38,397 nt of DNA, from NCBI GenBank assembly GCA_016932075.1, contig JAFGDP010000122.1, positions 1 to 38,397 of the forward strand. The letters run 5' to 3'. The notes under the pieces were generated by a model. It worked only from the letters and a program-made list of their open reading frames with translations, did not search any database and had not been told where the DNA came from. Positions within the stretch are counted from its first letter, which is position 1. The number at the start of each line of letters is the position of its first letter. The DNA is from Chitinispirillaceae bacterium (lineage in GTDB: Bacteria; Fibrobacterota; Chitinivibrionia; Chitinivibrionales; Chitinispirillaceae). Shown here one piece after another: positions 7,700 to 17,000 of this stretch. The position numbers and the translations under genes were made by a program.

Positions 7700-8616
7700 T
7701 TTTTCCTGTTCCGCAGCCATATACGCAATCCTATGGCGCTTGCATTGACAATGAGCACCGAGCATAACAGCACCACCGCCGTGGCATAGGGAATCGACTC
7801 CTGAACATTGGGTACCTGTGTCGAAAGCGTGTACAGATGCATGGACAGCGCCATACACTGCTCGTTAAGCTGATAAGGAAACAGGTCTCCCCGTGCCACG
7901 ACCTTGAAAAACACGGCTCCGGTGAACATGATAGGCGCGGTCTCTCCGGCTGCCCGGCTCACCTGAAGAATGATACCGGTCAGGATACCGCTTATTGAAT
8001 TGGGCAGAACGACCGCCTGTATGGTCTGCCACCGGGTGGCGCCGGTGTTCCAGCACGCTTCACGGAACGACATGGGCACCGAGGCGAGCGCCTCACGCGT
8101 GCTTGCAATGATCACCGGGAGCGTCATGATGGCAAGCGTGAGTGCCGCCGAAATAATGGAATAGCCGAACCGCGCTGCATACACGAAGGCGCCAAGACCG
8201 AACAGGGCGTGAACAATGCTCGGCACGCCGGCAAGATTGATGACCGCAAGGTTTATGATTCTGTTAAACCAGTTGTCTTTGGCGTACTCGTTGAGATAGA
8301 TCGCGGCGAGAACGCCGATCGGCGCCGCGATGGCGAGCGAAATGATAACAAGGTAGAGGGTGCCTACGAAGGCGGGCCAAATACCGCCTGCCCGCATGCC
8401 ATCTTTCGGAACGTCAACCAGAAACTCCCAGTTGAGCGACGGCATCGCGCGCCAGACAAGATAACAGATAATAGCCAGAAGCGGCACGATCATTGCCATG
8501 GCCATAACGAGAAAAAAGCCCTGCGCCACGACCTGTACCTGTTCCTTGCGCACCGTATGCGCGGTCCTGGTGAACCGGAGGGCGGGATGTAACAGGGCGT
8601 CTGCCATACCGGTCAT
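7693..8616 (-). CDS. pstA: phosphate ABC transporter permease PstA
   Basis: Inner-membrane permease of 307 residues. After a cytoplasmic N-terminus (~30 residues) it shows six hydrophobic segments, starting with G-F-F-L-V-M-A-M-A-M-I-V-P-L-L-A. The PstA/BPD_transp_1 coupling helix is present (E-A-L-A-S-V-P-M-S-F-R-E-A, then G-A-T-R-W-Q-T), as is the conserved S-R-A-A-G-E-T-A-P-I. It forms the membrane channel with PstC. Start and pstC stop share ATGA at 8616-8613, with GGAGG just upstream, so translation is probably coupled. Confidence 0.95.
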   Translation of the reverse strand: MTGMADALLHPALRFTRTAHTVRKEQVQVVAQGFFLVMAMAMIVPLLAIICYLVWRAMPSLNWEFLVDVPKDGMRAGGIWPAFVGTLYLVIISLAIAAPIGVLAAIYLNEYAKDNWFNRIINLAVINLAGVPSIVHALFGLGAFVYAARFGYSIISAALTLAIMTLPVIIASTREALASVPMSFREACWNTGATRWQTIQAVVLPNSISGILTGIILQVSRAAGETAPIMFTGAVFFKVVARGDLFPYQLNEQCMALSMHLYTLSTQVPNVQESIPYATAVVLLCSVLIVNASAIGLRIWLRNRKKW

Positions 8617-9581
8617 TTCCTCCTGATACCCCGGACAACGAAATCAGCGGTCAGGTTGACGGCGAAGGTGATGCTGAAAAGCAGCACGCCGGTCAGAAAC
8701 AGCACGCGGTAATGGCTCGATCCGGCAGGAGCCTCCCCCAGTTCCGCCGCGATATTCGCGGTCAGGGTGCGGATCGGGTCCACAAGCATCATCGGGATCT
8801 GGACCGCATGGCCGGTCGCCATGAGCACTGCCATGGTTTCGCCGACCGCCCGTCCCACGCCAAGAAGCACTGCGGCTAACAGTCCGTTTTTTGCGGCCGG
8901 CACAAGAACGCGATAAATGATCTGCCACTTGGTCGCTCCCTGAGCCAACGCCGCTTCCCGGTAAGAATCAGGAACCGCCTTGAGTGCGTCTTCGCCGATG
9001 GACACGATAATGGGTACGCTCATGAGGGCGAGAATGATACCACCATTGAGAAGATTGACTCCTATCGCCGCGCCGGTCGTGCCGACAATAACTTTACTCA
9101 TGACGGTAAGGCCGATAAAACCCCAGACCACGCTCGGGATGGCCGCCAGAAGTTCAATAATGATCTTGAGCGTCTCCTTGAGCCGGGTGCCGCAGAATTC
9201 GCTTATATAGATTGCCGCGCCCAGGCCGAACGGCACGGCAATGGCCATGGCGAGCGCCGTGACGCTGATACTGCCGACGGTCAGCGCAAACGTGCCGTAG
9301 CGAATATTGACTGCCGACGTTGGATACCATTTCGTGCTGAAGAGGAATTCGAACAGATTGAACTTTTCATCAAAAAAAACCGGCGCCGCTTCTTTGAATA
9401 TGAAAAAGAAAATAGCGAGCACGAAAATGATGGCGCTTATTCCGCAGAAACGGATGAGCAGCTCAAACAGCCGTTCAGCGGTCACCGCCCAGAGGGGGCG
9501 TACAAGACGGATGGTCATGGCCGGCGGTACGGAAACGCCGGCAGTGTCCGGAAAACGGCGGTCCCTAGTGATAGTTCCCAT
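8613..9581 (-). CDS. pstC: phosphate ABC transporter permease PstC
   Basis: Inner-membrane permease of 322 residues, using the ATG at 9581 because GGAGGG lies eight bases upstream; longer readings run deep into pstS. The first membrane segment (C-G-I-S-A-I-I-F-V-L-A-I-F-F-F-I-F) is followed by a periplasmic stretch and five further hydrophobic helices. The EAA-type coupling motif is E-D-A-L-K-A-V-P-D-S-Y-R-E-A-A-L-A-Q-G-A, and the conserved G-R-A-V-G-E-T-M-A-V is also present. The gene overlaps the end of pstS by 17 bp and the start of pstA by 4 bp. Confidence 0.95.
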   Translation of the reverse strand: MGTITRDRRFPDTAGVSVPPAMTIRLVRPLWAVTAERLFELLIRFCGISAIIFVLAIFFFIFKEAAPVFFDEKFNLFEFLFSTKWYPTSAVNIRYGTFALTVGSISVTALAMAIAVPFGLGAAIYISEFCGTRLKETLKIIIELLAAIPSVVWGFIGLTVMSKVIVGTTGAAIGVNLLNGGIILALMSVPIIVSIGEDALKAVPDSYREAALAQGATKWQIIYRVLVPAAKNGLLAAVLLGVGRAVGETMAVLMATGHAVQIPMMLVDPIRTLTANIAAELGEAPAGSSHYRVLFLTGVLLFSITFAVNLTADFVVRGIRRK

Positions 9582-10554
9582 GCCGTTTTCCCTCCGCCAC
9601 TTCCACGGTATCTTTTCCCGGAGGCGACAGCAATTTAATAGGCACAAAACCGTTTTCTTCAACAATCTTCTGTCCATCGTCCGACAATATCCAGTCAAGA
9701 TATTTCTTAATTGCGCCTTTCGGCTCTCCCAGCGTATACATGTGCAGCGACCGTGCAAGCGGGTAGGTATGGTTCAAGGTGGATTCGATATTCGGCGCGC
9801 ACGCCGGGCAGGTGTCGCACTTCTTGATGGAAAGCATTTTAACATGGGGGGTCACATATCCCATGCCGCTGTACCCGATCGCGGTCCTGGTGGTGGCGAC
9901 AAGTTCGGTGACCTCCTTTGAACCGTTCATATCGCACGATCCGAGCTTGAAATCGCGTTTTTGCAGCACCACCTCGCGGAAAAACTCATAGGTCCCGGAG
10001 CTTGATTGTCGGCTCACCCGCACGATGTCATCGCTGCGCACGCCGGGGATGGAGACACTGAGTTGCGACCATCTCGTTACACTCGCGCCTTCCTTGTAAA
10101 TATTGTCAAGATCATCAATGGACAGGGAATCGACCGGATTGTCCTTGTGGACAAAGACCGCAAGCGCGTCGTATCCTACCGTGAATTCCACCGGTTCCTT
10201 TCCGGTATTTTTCCGCACTTCGTCACGCTCTTCATCCTTGATATCGCGGCTGGCGTTGGCGATTTCAATGGCGCCCTTGATAAGCGCTGCAATGCCGACC
10301 CCGGACCCGCCTCCGGACACCTCTATTTCAACCTCCGGCGCCACCGCTTTGTACGCTTCAGCCCATGCCTGGGCGATATTCACCATGGTATCGGAACCCT
10401 TGACCTGTATGGTCACCGCCGAGGCGGCTCCGCTCTTTTTACCGTTATGACAATGCATGACACAGGGCAGCATCGCACACAGACAGCCGAGCGCCACCTG
10501 CTTGAATGTCACCCGTGCCGCAAAATTATGCCACAATGCAATGGTGTCCTTCAT
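9565..10554 (-). CDS. pstS: periplasmic phosphate-binding protein PstS with an extra Cys cluster
   Basis: Substrate-binding component (329 aa) that captures phosphate outside the inner membrane. Conserved phosphate-site motifs are visible: K-G-S-D-T-M near residue 52, S-G-G-G-S-G-V-G near 80, the S-R-D-I-K-D-E-E stretch near 102, and S-R-Q-S-S-S-G-T-Y-E-F-F near 187. The N-terminus has a basic/hydrophobic export signal; several Cys follow but none sits in a textbook lipobox, so lipoprotein versus soluble is unclear. A C-x-x-C-x-x-C cluster (K-K-C-D-T-C-P-A-C) near residue 250 is not part of the usual PstS core. The start shares ATGA with the phoU stop (10554-10551). Confidence 0.93.
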   Translation of the reverse strand: MKDTIALWHNFAARVTFKQVALGCLCAMLPCVMHCHNGKKSGAASAVTIQVKGSDTMVNIAQAWAEAYKAVAPEVEIEVSGGGSGVGIAALIKGAIEIANASRDIKDEERDEVRKNTGKEPVEFTVGYDALAVFVHKDNPVDSLSIDDLDNIYKEGASVTRWSQLSVSIPGVRSDDIVRVSRQSSSGTYEFFREVVLQKRDFKLGSCDMNGSKEVTELVATTRTAIGYSGMGYVTPHVKMLSIKKCDTCPACAPNIESTLNHTYPLARSLHMYTLGEPKGAIKKYLDWILSDDGQKIVEENGFVPIKLLSPPGKDTVEVAEGKRHGNYH

Positions 10555-11663
10555 TTTTCCTTACCGGTGCTTTTTAAGGCCACGATGAGCTCGTTTATCC
10601 TGGACGCCAGAAAGTCATACGCTTCGCTGAACGCCTTTTCCTTCTCTTCCTTTGATCCGTGGGCCTCTGACGGACAATCAACATGCCAGTCGAGAAAAAC
10701 GATCTTGCTCGGCGCCTTGGGAAACCCCCGGTATGCCTCCTTGTCCAGGGTCACGATCACCTGGTAGTGGTCGAGGTGCGGTATCTGCTGGATGGCCTTG
10801 GGCGCCGAGCGCGTGAGGTCATGTCCCTTCTGTTTCATGAATTCGATCGCGTCCGGATCCACGATGCTCGGCTCGATACCTGCGCTGGAAAAAATGAACT
10901 TGATCTGTTTCTGCTCATGGGCAATGGCTTCCGCCATCTGGCTCAGGCAGGCGTTGTCACGGTCCACGAACAGCACCCTGAAAAACTCCGCTCCGGGATG
11001 TTTGCTTTGGTGGCCCGTGCACAGGTACAGGACTTCCATGCAGATGTTGCGCGCCTGGTCCGACACCCGCTCAAACCGCCGCACGATGGTGATCAGGCTC
11101 GCATGAAGCGCATACGACATTTTCTTCTCATTGAGACATGCGGCAATGTCATCATCGAGCTTGCTCCGGAGCGGATCGATCGCGTCTGCGGCCTTTATGC
11201 ACTTTTTCGCCTGCTCGGCATCCTGCTCAAGAAACGATTTGACCGCGTCATGAAACAGTCCCATGGCCAGCTTGCCCAGTTCAACGATCCGGTCTTTGAG
11301 CGGTTGGTCAATAGGCTCGCGGTTGTGCAGGAGCTGTCGCGCAATACTTTCCGCATAGTCGCCCACCCGTTCGATCTCAAGATTGATCTTGATCGTGCTG
11401 TAGGCAAACCGCAGGGGCATTGCCACGGGCTGCTGGCGCACGAGGAATTCGAGACAGAGGCGGTCGATCTCCAATTCCTTTTCGTTCACGTGCTGGTCGC
11501 GCAGTACCACCGCGTAGGTACGCTGGTAACTGCTTTCTGATATGGCCTTAATGCAGTCAATGAGCGCCTGCTCGACCAGCCGTGCCATCTCCCTCACTTT
11601 GGAACGGATACGGTCGATATCGCGCTCGATAGAAACTTCCATATGGGTTTTCAAATGGTCCAT
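10551..11663 (-). CDS. phoU: PhoU fused to a catalytically dead low-molecular-weight phosphatase/ArsC-like domain
   Basis: Residues 1-~220 are PhoU: two three-helix bundles with the metal-binding E-x-x-x-D motifs in E-I-E-R-V-G-D-Y-A-E (97-106) and R-F-E-R-V-S-D-Q-A-R-N (196-206). PhoU normally restrains the Pst transporter and phosphate signalling. Residues ~227-360 follow the LMW-PTP/arsenate-reductase fold (S-Q-M-A-E-A, F-S-S-A-G-I-E-P, M-K-Q-K-G-H-D-L-T, V-I-V-T-L-D). The catalytic loop, normally V-C-x-G-N-x-C-R-S, reads V-D-R-D-N-A-C-L-S (233-241): the nucleophilic Cys is Asp234 and the phosphate-binding Arg is Leu240. Catalysis is therefore not expected; an anion- or partner-sensing role is my inference. 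PhoU alone is about 220 residues, so the extra domain accounts for the length. GGGAGGG precedes the ATG. It is first in the operon, whereas phoU is last in many operons. Confidence 0.93.
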   Translation of the reverse strand: MDHLKTHMEVSIERDIDRIRSKVREMARLVEQALIDCIKAISESSYQRTYAVVLRDQHVNEKELEIDRLCLEFLVRQQPVAMPLRFAYSTIKINLEIERVGDYAESIARQLLHNREPIDQPLKDRIVELGKLAMGLFHDAVKSFLEQDAEQAKKCIKAADAIDPLRSKLDDDIAACLNEKKMSYALHASLITIVRRFERVSDQARNICMEVLYLCTGHQSKHPGAEFFRVLFVDRDNACLSQMAEAIAHEQKQIKFIFSSAGIEPSIVDPDAIEFMKQKGHDLTRSAPKAIQQIPHLDHYQVIVTLDKEAYRGFPKAPSKIVFLDWHVDCPSEAHGSKEEKEKAFSEAYDFLASRINELIVALKSTGKEK

Positions 11664-11938
11664 TGGCCCTCCCGGAACAAACTCACCGCCGGCACGAGCA
11701 TTATTGCTCCACCCACGTACCGGCCGGTAATGAAAGAATGAGTGACGGTGTGATGGAAAACCGGTCGACGATTGCTTGCCGGTATGAATAACAAGCCAAA
11801 ATAATATGTTTCATTGGCGGCGGGCTGGCTTTTTAAATACTTCATTCTCGATGGAGAACGTCTGTCATGTTCCCTCTCTTTGCCGTAAAAAATACGGGAC
11901 ACTTGCAGGATAATCAGTGTAATTACCTATTTTTCCGG
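11664..11938. promoter_or_regulatory. intergenic region between the divergent pho operon and the small lipoprotein/response regulator genes
   Basis: This 275-bp gap should carry the promoter of phoU-pst. A perfect 12-bp palindrome TACCGGCCGGTA lies at 11718-11729, about 55 bp upstream of phoU. No convincing Pho box is seen. Open frames across this stretch lack ribosome binding sites and look non-coding. Confidence 0.4.
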
Positions 11939-12106
11939 TTGAGCCGGGATCGTACCGCACTGGCAGCAGCAGTGTTGGGATTGTTCATCGTCGCATCCGG
12001 TTGTAACTCTCCTCCACGGCCACGATGGAATAATCCGATACCTGCCGGCATGGGTCTTGTAATTGCACTACTCCGGGCGATCTTTCTTCAAGGGGGCGAC
12101 CGATGA
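11939..12106 (+). CDS. small putative lipoprotein overlapping the response regulator gene
   Basis: The frame reads R-D-R-T-A-L-A-A-A-V-L-G-L-F-I-V-A-S-G-C-N, a good lipoprotein signal with Cys at the lipobox (V-A-S-G-C), followed by only ~35 residues. I place the start at the TTG at 11939 because it gives a normal short basic N-terminus; an ATG at 11867 is also in frame. No strong ribosome binding site precedes either. The stop shares ATGA with the response regulator start, which suggests coupling. The mature peptide has no recognisable domain. A fortuitous frame cannot be excluded. Confidence 0.4.
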   Translation: MSRDRTALAAAVLGLFIVASGCNSPPRPRWNNPIPAGMGLVIALLRAIFLQGGDR

Positions 12107-12690
12107 AAATCCTCTGCGTGGACGATGATGTCCTTATCCTGGAATTCTTCAGCGAGGCGCTTAAAAAAACGGGGGTGAGTGAAAACGATATCCTTATCGC
12201 TACGAATGGAGAACACGCCATTGATCTGGCGTCACGAGAACCCGTGGACATGGTCATCCTCGACCTGCTGCTGCCCGGCATCTCCGGGATCGAGACGATC
12301 AAGGCGATCCGCGCGCGCCGCCCGAAAAGCGAGGTGATTGTCGTGACGGGCCACGCCTCGGCCGAGTCGGCGGTCGAGGCCATGAAAGCCGGCGCGCGAG
12401 ACTATCTTACCAAACCTTTTAACATGAGCATTCTCAAGGAAAAGCTAATAAATCTTGTTGAGCTCCTGGCCCGCCGTAAGGAGGATGAGGAGTACCGGTT
12501 CTCAATGGAAATGGCGCAGGCAGGCGCGCAAAAGAAGATCTCCTCGCTCGAAGAAACGATTGATGGCATGAAAAAGTGCTGCTCGCGCATTCAGGAAATC
12601 CTCGACTCCGATCGGGCCGACGCGGAAAAAATAAACGCCATACGAGCGATCATCAACGCTTCCCGCGGCAATGAGCCGCCCCCTGCATAA
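12103..12690 (+). CDS. response regulator, receiver domain plus C-terminal helical tail, no DNA-binding domain
   Basis: Residues 1-~118 form a CheY-like receiver: acidic pocket D8/D9, phosphoacceptor Asp54 (V-I-L-D-L-L-L-P-G), Thr82 (V-V-T-G-H-A-S) and Lys104 (L-T-K-P-F). The remaining ~75 residues are polar and helical, likely a coiled coil (I-S-S-L-E-E-T-I-D-G-M-K-K-C-C), with no helix-turn-helix, GGDEF or HD-GYP motif. AAGGGGG lies six bases before the ATG. It is divergent from the phosphate operon and no histidine kinase is adjacent. It may act by protein-protein contact; a link with phosphate control is only suggested by position. Confidence 0.9.
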   Translation: MKILCVDDDVLILEFFSEALKKTGVSENDILIATNGEHAIDLASREPVDMVILDLLLPGISGIETIKAIRARRPKSEVIVVTGHASAESAVEAMKAGARDYLTKPFNMSILKEKLINLVELLARRKEDEEYRFSMEMAQAGAQKKISSLEETIDGMKKCCSRIQEILDSDRADAEKINAIRAIINASRGNEPPPA

Positions 12691-12727
12691 CGGCCTTTTT
12701 TTGCGGGTGCGGGCAGATCTTTCGAAT

Positions 12728-13351
12728 TTACTCTGTTTTTGCAGTGTCCGGCATCGGTTCAGAAACCTGCTCGGCCCCGCGCTTTTCCAGAAACGACGCA
12801 ACGCTTTCAAACGCTTTATACACGCAGGTCTGGAGCGCCTTACGGTAGATCGTCTCAAGAAACAGCGTATCAGCCCTGGTTGATTTGACCTCGTAATACG
12901 ATTCACCGCTCGTTTTGAACAGATACGGCTCTGTTTCGCTTTGCAGAAGCTCGATCGTCACGGTCGCGGCTGCATACTCCCTCGCATTGAAAAAACCCAT
13001 GGAATACTGCTTGACCCCTTGATTGATCGTTGCCCGTACGAGCGCGCCCGTGCCTTCGCCTGTTGCGTATTTCCTGATCTCATCATGGATCACCTTCTCC
13101 TGCTCCATGGTAAGCGGGGGAACGATCGTGTCACCGACCTTTTTAAAGGTAAACGATGGAATCGACACGGCTTCGTTGTCCACGGTCCCTCTGCCGTCCA
13201 CCACCTCGATGTCGGTGATCGCAAGCGCCGCATTAATGGCTTTTCCCGCATACGGCTCGTCAAGAAATTTCTGCTTTATTTTCGCGGCGCAGCCGGGAAT
13301 AATAAAAAGGAGGAGCGCCAACAAGACAGATAGCAGTCGCGCGTGCCGCAT
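12728..13351 (-). CDS. putative lipoprotein of unknown function
   Basis: The ATG at 13351 gives a short basic N-terminus, a hydrophobic core (L-L-S-V-L-L-A-L-L-L-F-I) and a lipobox-like I-I-P-G-C with Cys at residue 21; an AAAGGG ribosome binding site precedes it. Longer readings lack these traits. The mature part (~185 aa) is mixed alpha/beta with no motif I recognise; it has a charged T-M-E-Q-E-K-V-I-H-D-E-I segment and a beta-rich centre ending in a helical tail. It probably sits in the envelope. It is convergent with the response regulator gene, 37 bp away. Confidence 0.72.
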   Translation of the reverse strand: MRHARLLSVLLALLLFIIPGCAAKIKQKFLDEPYAGKAINAALAITDIEVVDGRGTVDNEAVSIPSFTFKKVGDTIVPPLTMEQEKVIHDEIRKYATGEGTGALVRATINQGVKQYSMGFFNAREYAAATVTIELLQSETEPYLFKTSGESYYEVKSTRADTLFLETIYRKALQTCVYKAFESVASFLEKRGAEQVSEPMPDTAKTE

Positions 13352-13440
13352 AAGAAGCCCTTTCGATGAGGTCCAATAGCCAAAAATATAACCCTGCACA
13401 CCAGGAATCACGGATTTAAAGGCGATTACGACCTTAATTA

Positions 13441-13476
13441 TAAAGGGACCGGTGATCATCACTGCCGGTCCCTTTA
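13441..13476. promoter_or_regulatory. perfect 12-bp inverted repeat overlapping a TATAAT box
   Basis: TAAAGGGACCGG (13441-13452) is mirrored by its exact complement at 13465-13476 across a 12-nt loop. On the minus strand a TATAAT hexamer (13442-13437) overlaps the inner arm, about 90 bp upstream of the lipoprotein start at 13351. The arrangement fits an operator; as RNA it could be a 5' hairpin. No gene ends nearby on the minus strand, which argues against a simple terminator. Confidence 0.4.
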
Positions 13477-14033
13477 CCTCGTGCTGCCCTGCGCGGTCAT
13501 ACCGCTCCTTTCTCTATTTTGATACAGTGTAACCCGGCCAATAAAACCTGATCATAGGGTAATAAACGATCCAGACTATTCTGCGGCGATGTGCCACCGT
13601 TTCAGAACGATTGTTCAGAGCATGGCGGAATATCTTCAGCGCGCATGAACGGCGTTCCGGTCATTGAAAGAATCCCGTTGTAGTAAAACAAACGGTTTCC
13701 CGCTGACTGCCCTGTTCCACAATATGACAGGAACGAAACGTTATCACCCAGACAGCCCCGTTACCACCGTCCAAAGGATTTGTCACAGACCGCGGAAATA
13801 AGCTGTTTCACTCTTGCCATCACGTCCCGGGACATCGTAAATTGTTAAACGGGTGCGGCTCCCGGCAAAGAGTCAGAAGGCACCAAAATGCGGTATCGCC
13901 TCTCGTGTGATTTCATGGTAACGGTGGTGTATTTTCAAGAAAATCACCATATTCTCAATCGGCCGGCACGCATCCAAACCCGCGGCACCGGATTGAATAA
14001 TATACGGCGCTTACTATTACAAGGACTTTCGTC
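13477..14033. other. gene-free stretch upstream of the activase operon
   Basis: I find no supported gene in these ~560 bp. Short frames exist but have no ribosome binding site or protein-like composition. The part next to 14034 should contain the promoter of the activase operon; AAGGA at about 14020 serves its GTG start. Confidence 0.5.
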
Positions 14034-17000
14034 GTGGTCCCGGAAAAAAAACAGTGCAGTGAAGACACCGTTCCCCTTCTCTCTGAGATGAATCCCGGAT
14101 CACTGCCACCAATAACGCCCATGGATGAAAACGACATGCGCATTGCCGTATCGCCGTGCGCTGATGCGTTCCTTGTCCGCGCCAATTCGCTGTTTATAGA
14201 TGAATCGCTCGGCGACGTATCGGTAACCGGGAGCAGTATTCCCATCTGTCATACGCGCGATGTGACCGGCGAACTGTGGGTCGGCGTGGACGTTGGTTCC
14301 ACCACGGCAAAGGTGGCTGTCCTGAACCCGGCGCAAAAAAAGGTGCTGCACTGGAGATACCTGCGCCATTATACGAAACAGGCGAAAACCGTGGCCGGCC
14401 TTCTGTCGGGAATCCACGATCTTTTTCCGCGGGCAACGCTGAAAACGTGCATGTGCGGCAGCGGCGCGGAGTCGATTGCCGATATGGTCGGAGGATGCTT
14501 TATACAAGAGGTGATCGCAAACAGCATAGCGGTGACTGAACTGTTTCCGAGTGCAAAAACCTGCATCGAACTGGGCGGACAGGACGCGAAGATCCTGTTC
14601 TTCCGGCGTAATGAAGCATCCGACCGCAACGAGCTTTCTGACATGAGGATGAATGGGTCCTGCGCAGGCGGCACCGGCGCATTTATAGACCGGATGGCCG
14701 TGCTTCTCGATGTTCCGATTGAACGATTCGACAAAGCGGCGAGGCATGGAACAACCGTGTTCGATATTTCGGGCAGGTGCGGCGTTTTTGCCAAGACCGA
14801 TCTGCAGCCGCTGCTTAATATGGGCGTAAACAAGGATAACCTCGCGCTTTCGGTGTTCCATGCGGTGGCGAAACAGACCATAACCGGACTCGGGCATGGC
14901 ATGCAGCTTGAACCGCCCGTGGTTTTTCTCGGCGGTCCGTTCACCTTCAACCGACGGCTTATCGCGGTGTTCGCACAACACCTCGGGCTTTCGACAGAGA
15001 AAATTATTGTGCCTCCGAATCCGCAGGTAACGGTGGCCATAGGAGCGGCGCTTGGACTGGGTATCATGCCACCCGAAGCACAGAAACGGTATCTCGGAAA
15101 ACAGGCGGTCGAAGAGCTTGCCGACGGCGTCCGCCCGGTGCGTTATGCATCACAACCGCACGCTCAGCCGTTCTTCAGGTCGGACGGCGAGCGGGAAGCC
15201 TTCCGCGCCCGGCATGCGACCACGCCCTTTTCGGCCAGGGCGATCAAGCAAGGGACCATACAGGACGTGTATATCGGCATCGATGCCGGTTCCACTACGA
15301 TCAAGTTCGTGTTCATTGACGGGGACGGCGAGGTCATTAACCTGTTCTACGCCTCCAATTCCGGGAATCCCCTCGATGTGGTGAAAAAAGCGCTTTGTGA
15401 GATGCACGATACCTACAGGGAAGGCGGCTGCCGCCTCCGCGTCAGGGGCCTGGGCACCACGGGCTACGGTGAAGCGCTTATGGCAAATGTGCTGGGCGCT
15501 GACTTCCACACCGTTGAAACAATTGCCCATGCTCATGCCGCGCTCCGCGAGGTGCCCGACGCCACCTTCGTTCTTGACCTCGGCGGACAAGACATGAAAG
15601 CGATGCGGATCAACAACGGCGTCATCAGCGACCTGTTTCTCAATGAGGCATGTTCCGCCGGGTGCGGATCATTCATCGAAACACTGTGCTTGTCGCTCGG
15701 CATTCCCATCGAATCGGTCGCGGACATGGCATTTTCAGCCAGGAATCCGTCGCAGCTGGGGTCGCGGTGCACGGTGTTTATGAACTCTTCCATCACCACG
15801 GAGCAAAAGAACGGGAAACCGATCGAAGACATCATTGCGGGCCTGTGCCGGTCCGTCATCGACAATTTATTCACCAAGGTCATCCGCTGTCGCAACACTT
15901 CGTATCTGGGTGACAACATCGTTGTGCAAGGTGGGACCTTCAAGAACGATGCGGTGCTCAGAGCGTTTGAAGAACGCACGACGGCAGCCGTGGTGCGGCC
16001 GCGGCACACGGGCGAAATGGGCGCGCTCGGCATCGCGCTGCTTGCACGCGACGCCATGAAGGCGCGACATGACGCTGAATCGGCGTTTATCGGCTTCGAT
16101 GCGCTGCGTTCATTCGAGTGCATAGACAGCACGTATGACCGCTGCACCGGGTGCGCAAACCGGTGCAAGCGCACGATTATGCGCTTCTCAAACGGCACGG
16201 TTCATTGCGCAGGCAACCGGTGCGAGAAAGGCAACATCGCGTCCCGTCCCGGGCAGCCATCGGTATCGATGCGACACGACGTCCCTTCGCTGATCAGGTT
16301 CCGCGAAGCCGCGCTCCTGCTCGACTATGCGAGTGCGACGGCGGATCTGAAACGCCCCGGCGTCATAGGCATCCCCCGTGTCCTCGAGTTCTACAACAGC
16401 CTGCCGTTCTGGAAAACGCTCTTCACGTCACTGGGGTTTTCGGTCATGGTATCCCCACGGAGCACCCAGACCCTGTGCGGAAAGGGCCTGCGCTTCCTCG
16501 CGTCCGATAATATCTGCTTTCCGGCAAAAATCGCCCACGGGCATGTGGAGTATTTAATAGAACAAAATGTCGACCGGATTTTCCTTCCCATGATGGCTGC
16601 AGAGCCCTCCACGCTGGCCGATAAGCGCGCCGTATATATGTGTCCCGTGGTGCAGGGATATCCTCTCGTGCTCAGGGAGATGAACAAACCGCACATGAGA
16701 ATACCCTGCGTGGTCGACACGCCGGCGTTCAACTGGCATGACGAAAAAATGCGCCGGCGCCAGGTCATTGATTATCTATTCCGCGAATACCGTATCAAAG
16801 CCGACGAGGCCAGAGCGGCACTGTCAAAAGCTGCACAGGCGCTGAACGCATTCCGTGGTTCCATGGAAACCGAAGGACGGCGCGTGCTCGCATCAATCGA
16901 ATCAGACCGGGGAATGGGAGTGATTCTGGCCGGAAGGCCGTACCATTACGATCCGTTCATCAACCATGGCGTGCCTGAGATGTTTTCATCCCTGTCGATC

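Noticed and set aside
11860..11880. Possible Pho box (CTGTCAT) near the response regulator
   Set aside because: Only one half-site is present and no second copy is found at 11-bp spacing.
11651..11902. Minus-strand frame of 83 codons ahead of phoU
   Set aside because: It overlaps the phoU start, has no ribosome binding site and no protein-like pattern.
13888..14091. Plus-strand frame of 67 codons upstream of the activase
   Set aside because: No ribosome binding site, overlaps the activase GTG start out of frame, and the composition is not protein-like.
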